Shown one piece after another: positions 12,932-15,049 of a DNA stretch of 15,049 bases (positions are counted from its first letter, which is position 1; every line of letters starts with the position of its first letter). The stretch is from positions 1-15,049 of the forward strand of contig JBGPBS010000031.1 of assembly GCA_041481365.1 (NCBI GenBank). The letters are read 5' to 3'. A program made the position numbers and the translations under genes. Source of the DNA: DASPTR01 sp041481365. Lineage in GTDB: Archaea; Thermoproteota; Bathyarchaeia; Bathyarchaeales; Bathycorpusculaceae. The notes under the pieces are model-generated. The model was not told where the DNA came from. It saw only the letters and a list, made by a program, of their open reading frames with translations, and ran no database searches.

Positions 12932-14683
12932 TTGGCGATTGAAGATGCTGAACTTCGAGAGAATATTCGAAAGACAGCTTTGTTGAACGCGGTCAAACAC
13001 GATGGCAAAGCCCAAGAAGGCGCTGTCATCGGAAAAATATTGGGAGAGAGACCGGAATTGAGAAGCAAGCTTAAGGAACTATCAGCTGTCATCAGCATTG
13101 TTGTTCGAGAGGTCAACAGTCTTTCACATGAAGACCAGAAGCAGACTGTCGAAGAGAAATGGCCTGAGGCTCTTCACAGAGAGAAAACAGACGAGGAAAA
13201 ACACCTGCCTCCCTTGCCTAATGTCCAAAAGTACGCGGGAGTCGTCACACGCTTTTCGCCGAATCCCGATTGTGCCCTCCATCTTGGCAACGCAAGAGCC
13301 ATAGTCTTATGCTATGAGTACGCGCGGCTCTACAAAGGCAAGTTTATTCTACGTTTTGAGGACACGGACCCTAAGATAAAGAGGCCTGTCATAGAGTTTT
13401 ATGATCGTATACGAGAAGACTTAGCTTGGCTGGGCTGCAGGGCTGATGAAGAGTACATTCAAAGTGACAGAATCCCGATCTACTACGAATTCGCTGAGAA
13501 ACTGCTGAAGGACGGCGACGCTTATGTTTGCACCTGCCCGCCGACACTGTTCAGAGAAAGGACTCTCGCCAGTCAATCATGCGAGTGCCGTGACTTACCA
13601 GTGAAAGAAAACCTGGCCAGATGGAAGCGCATGTTGCAAGGCGGTTACGTAGAAGGCGAAGCAGTAGTGCGCGTGAAAACCGACTTGAATCATCCGAACC
13701 CGGCGGTCCGGGACTGGCCAGCACTTCGAGTGATAGATGCGGAAAAGTTTCCTCATCCTCGAGTTGGAAGCAAGTATCATGTTTGGCCATTGTACAACTT
13801 GGCTTGCGGCGTGGACGACCACTTGCTCGGCATCACACACATAATAAGAGGAAAAGAGCATTTGACGAATCAGGTTCGGCAAGAGTACATGTACAAATAC
13901 TTCGGCTGGAAGTACCCTGAGGCGATACATTATGGTCGAATGAAAATTACCGGTGCATACCTGAGCAAGTCAAAGATCGTTCAAGGGATAAGAGAAGGGC
14001 AATTCAAAGATTGGGACGATCCGAGACTTGCAACTTTTGCAGCCCTAAGAAGAAGAGGAATCACACCGCAAGCAATCAAAAAGATGATAGCCGACGTTGG
14101 TCCCAAGACCCAAGATGTCGTCCTGAGCTGGGAAAACTTGTATGCGTACAACCGTAAGATACTGGATCCCACGGCTGAAAGATACTTTTTTGTCCAAGAC
14201 CCGATAGAATTAGCTGTGGAAAAAATCCCAAGAGTGTTCAGCGTAAGGCTTCATATGCATCCCGATCGTAAAGAAGGAGAAAGCAGAGAGTACACAATTA
14301 GACCTGAACAGGACAATGGCACCGCCAAGTTCTGGGTTTCACGGAAGGACGTGGACTCTTCCAAGATCGGATGCATCATCCGCCTTATGGAATTGTTCAA
14401 CGTGAAAATCAAGAGTGCAAATGTCTACTCGGCTGGCGCGGCTTTCGCAGGTGAATCGTATGAGGAGGCCCGACGAATGAAGGTGCAACTGATACAATGG
14501 GTCCCCGTGGGGCAAGATGTGCCCTGTCAAGTAATGATGCAAGATGCAACCACAGCTAATGGAATTGCAGAAAGCTACTGCAAACGACTGGAGCCAAACA
14601 CGGTCATTCAATTTGAACGGTACGGTTTCGTCAGAATCGACCGAGTGGGAGAAAGACTGTTGGTCTACTATGCTCACAAATAG
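12932..14683 (+). CDS. gltX: Glutamyl-tRNA synthetase (archaeal type)
   Basis: GluRS charges tRNA-Glu. In archaea it is normally non-discriminating and also makes Glu-tRNA-Gln for the GatDE amidotransferase. The 583-residue class I enzyme has the HIGH-type signature in RFSPNPDCALHLGNARA (107-123), the FEDTDPK motif (142-148), and the KMSKS-type LSKSK (344-348). A possible zinc set is C200, C202, C217 and C219. About 100 residues precede the catalytic domain, as in archaeal and eukaryotic GluRS. The C-terminal half is the beta-barrel anticodon-binding type related to GlnRS, not the bacterial helical one. The TTG start lies 21 bases after idsA with only a weak Shine-Dalgarno match; no ATG is nearby. 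Confidence 0.95.
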   Translation: MAIEDAELRENIRKTALLNAVKHDGKAQEGAVIGKILGERPELRSKLKELSAVISIVVREVNSLSHEDQKQTVEEKWPEALHREKTDEEKHLPPLPNVQKYAGVVTRFSPNPDCALHLGNARAIVLCYEYARLYKGKFILRFEDTDPKIKRPVIEFYDRIREDLAWLGCRADEEYIQSDRIPIYYEFAEKLLKDGDAYVCTCPPTLFRERTLASQSCECRDLPVKENLARWKRMLQGGYVEGEAVVRVKTDLNHPNPAVRDWPALRVIDAEKFPHPRVGSKYHVWPLYNLACGVDDHLLGITHIIRGKEHLTNQVRQEYMYKYFGWKYPEAIHYGRMKITGAYLSKSKIVQGIREGQFKDWDDPRLATFAALRRRGITPQAIKKMIADVGPKTQDVVLSWENLYAYNRKILDPTAERYFFVQDPIELAVEKIPRVFSVRLHMHPDRKEGESREYTIRPEQDNGTAKFWVSRKDVDSSKIGCIIRLMELFNVKIKSANVYSAGAAFAGESYEEARRMKVQLIQWVPVGQDVPCQVMMQDATTANGIAESYCKRLEPNTVIQFERYGFVRIDRVGERLLVYYAHK

Positions 14684-14700
14684 AAGAAGGAAGAAATAGC

Positions 14701-15006
14701 ATGCGCAAGCAAGACAAGGTTATCATGTGGCCGACTTATTTCGACTCTGCGAAAACAAGACGTGAAGGGAGGCGTGTGCCGAGGAATTTGGCTGTGCCCT
14801 CTCCTAAAGTCTCGGAGGTGAAGGCTGCAGCGGATAAGCTTCGTCTGAACTGCGAACTGATCGCGAATGTTGCCTTTCCAAAAATGCCTTCGTCAAAATC
14901 GGGGATGGTCCTTGTTCAGAAGGAGAAATCAAAGGAAGCAACCATAAAGGAGATAGCAAAACAGTTGCTTAAGATTCGGAGTACAACCATCGGCAAAGTG
15001 GAATAG
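14701..15006 (+). CDS. srp19: Signal recognition particle protein SRP19
   Basis: SRP19 binds the tips of helices 6 and 8 of archaeal 7S RNA and primes it for SRP54, enabling co-translational membrane targeting. The 101-residue product begins MRKQDKVIMWPTYFDSAKTR and continues with GRRVPRNLAVPSP, both diagnostic. A basic C-terminal half contains FPKMPSSKSGMVLVQKEKSK. Length is normal for archaeal members. AAGGAAG upstream serves as ribosome binding site. It is the last gene of the rightward cluster, 17 bases after gltX. Confidence 0.95.
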   Translation: MRKQDKVIMWPTYFDSAKTRREGRRVPRNLAVPSPKVSEVKAAADKLRLNCELIANVAFPKMPSSKSGMVLVQKEKSKEATIKEIAKQLLKIRSTTIGKVE

Positions 15007-15008
15007 AG

Positions 15009-15049
15009 TTAGCTTTTTTCTTCCTTGACCAAAACAGCGTTCAGCACTC
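15009..15049 (-). CDS. Possible C-terminal end of a convergent gene (partial)
   Basis: On the minus strand one frame reads VLNAVLVKEEKS followed by TAA at 15009-15011, only two bases after the srp19 stop. A short charged EEKS ending is common for archaeal proteins, and convergent gene ends often meet like this. Twelve residues are too few to name a family, and chance openness over 13 codons is quite likely. Confidence 0.3.
   Translation of the reverse strand, partial: VLNAVLVKEEKS
15014..15025 (+). terminator. T-rich tract after srp19
   Basis: TTTTTTCTTCCT begins seven bases after the srp19 stop and fits an archaeal U-tract terminator closing the long cluster. No hairpin is needed or obvious. 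Confidence 0.45.

Noticed and set aside
1..15049. CRISPR array, transposase, integrase or phage genes
   Set aside because: No regularly spaced direct repeats and no recombinase or phage motifs were seen; the window is mostly household genes.

Overview
The window is archaeal chromosome. The evidence is a stand-alone RNA polymerase subunit D with an inserted ferredoxin domain, subunit N (Rpb10-like), the archaeal/eukaryotic ribosomal protein eL18, SRP19, isopentenyl phosphate kinase and a type II IPP isomerase. The secreted cohesin/dockerin-type protein, the two-cluster RpoD, and a prenyl synthase whose chain-length region resembles thaumarchaeal and eukaryotic enzymes suggest a TACK archaeon, perhaps Bathyarchaeia. 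That placement is an inference and has not been tested by phylogeny.

Left part (1-2235) is accessory and reads leftward. It holds the N-terminal 130 residues of an ABC transporter ATPase cut by the window edge. Next comes a gene-poor stretch (391-787) with two degenerate copies of a roughly 45-residue coding motif that one T-tract slip would join. A 352-residue secreted glycoprotein-like protein follows, with cohesin-like, Ig-like and dockerin domains. A 389-bp divergent intergenic region separates these from the rest.

Right part (2236-15006) is one long, tightly packed rightward cluster with gaps of 0-60 bp and several overlaps: rps13-rps4-rps11-rpoD-rpl18e-rpl13-rps9-rpoN-eno-rps2-memo-mvk-ipk-fni-idsA-gltX-srp19. 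It opens with ribosomal and RNA polymerase genes, passes through a divergent enolase and a MEMO1-family protein, then encodes the late mevalonate pathway to polyprenyl diphosphate (mevalonate kinase, isopentenyl phosphate kinase, IPP isomerase 2, prenyltransferase). It ends with glutamyl-tRNA synthetase and SRP19. The cluster links translation, transcription, lipid precursor synthesis and protein targeting. A T-rich tract follows srp19, and the last bases probably hold the tail of a convergent gene.

The ribosomal/isoprenoid cluster is largely expected for archaea. The parts most worth a second look are the duplicated, mostly silently diverged coding motif at 462-785, the enolase with an altered N-terminal catalytic loop, the absence of rpoK from its usual site, and the placement of memo between rps2 and the mevalonate genes. 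I did not see a clearly new defence, mobile or regulatory system.
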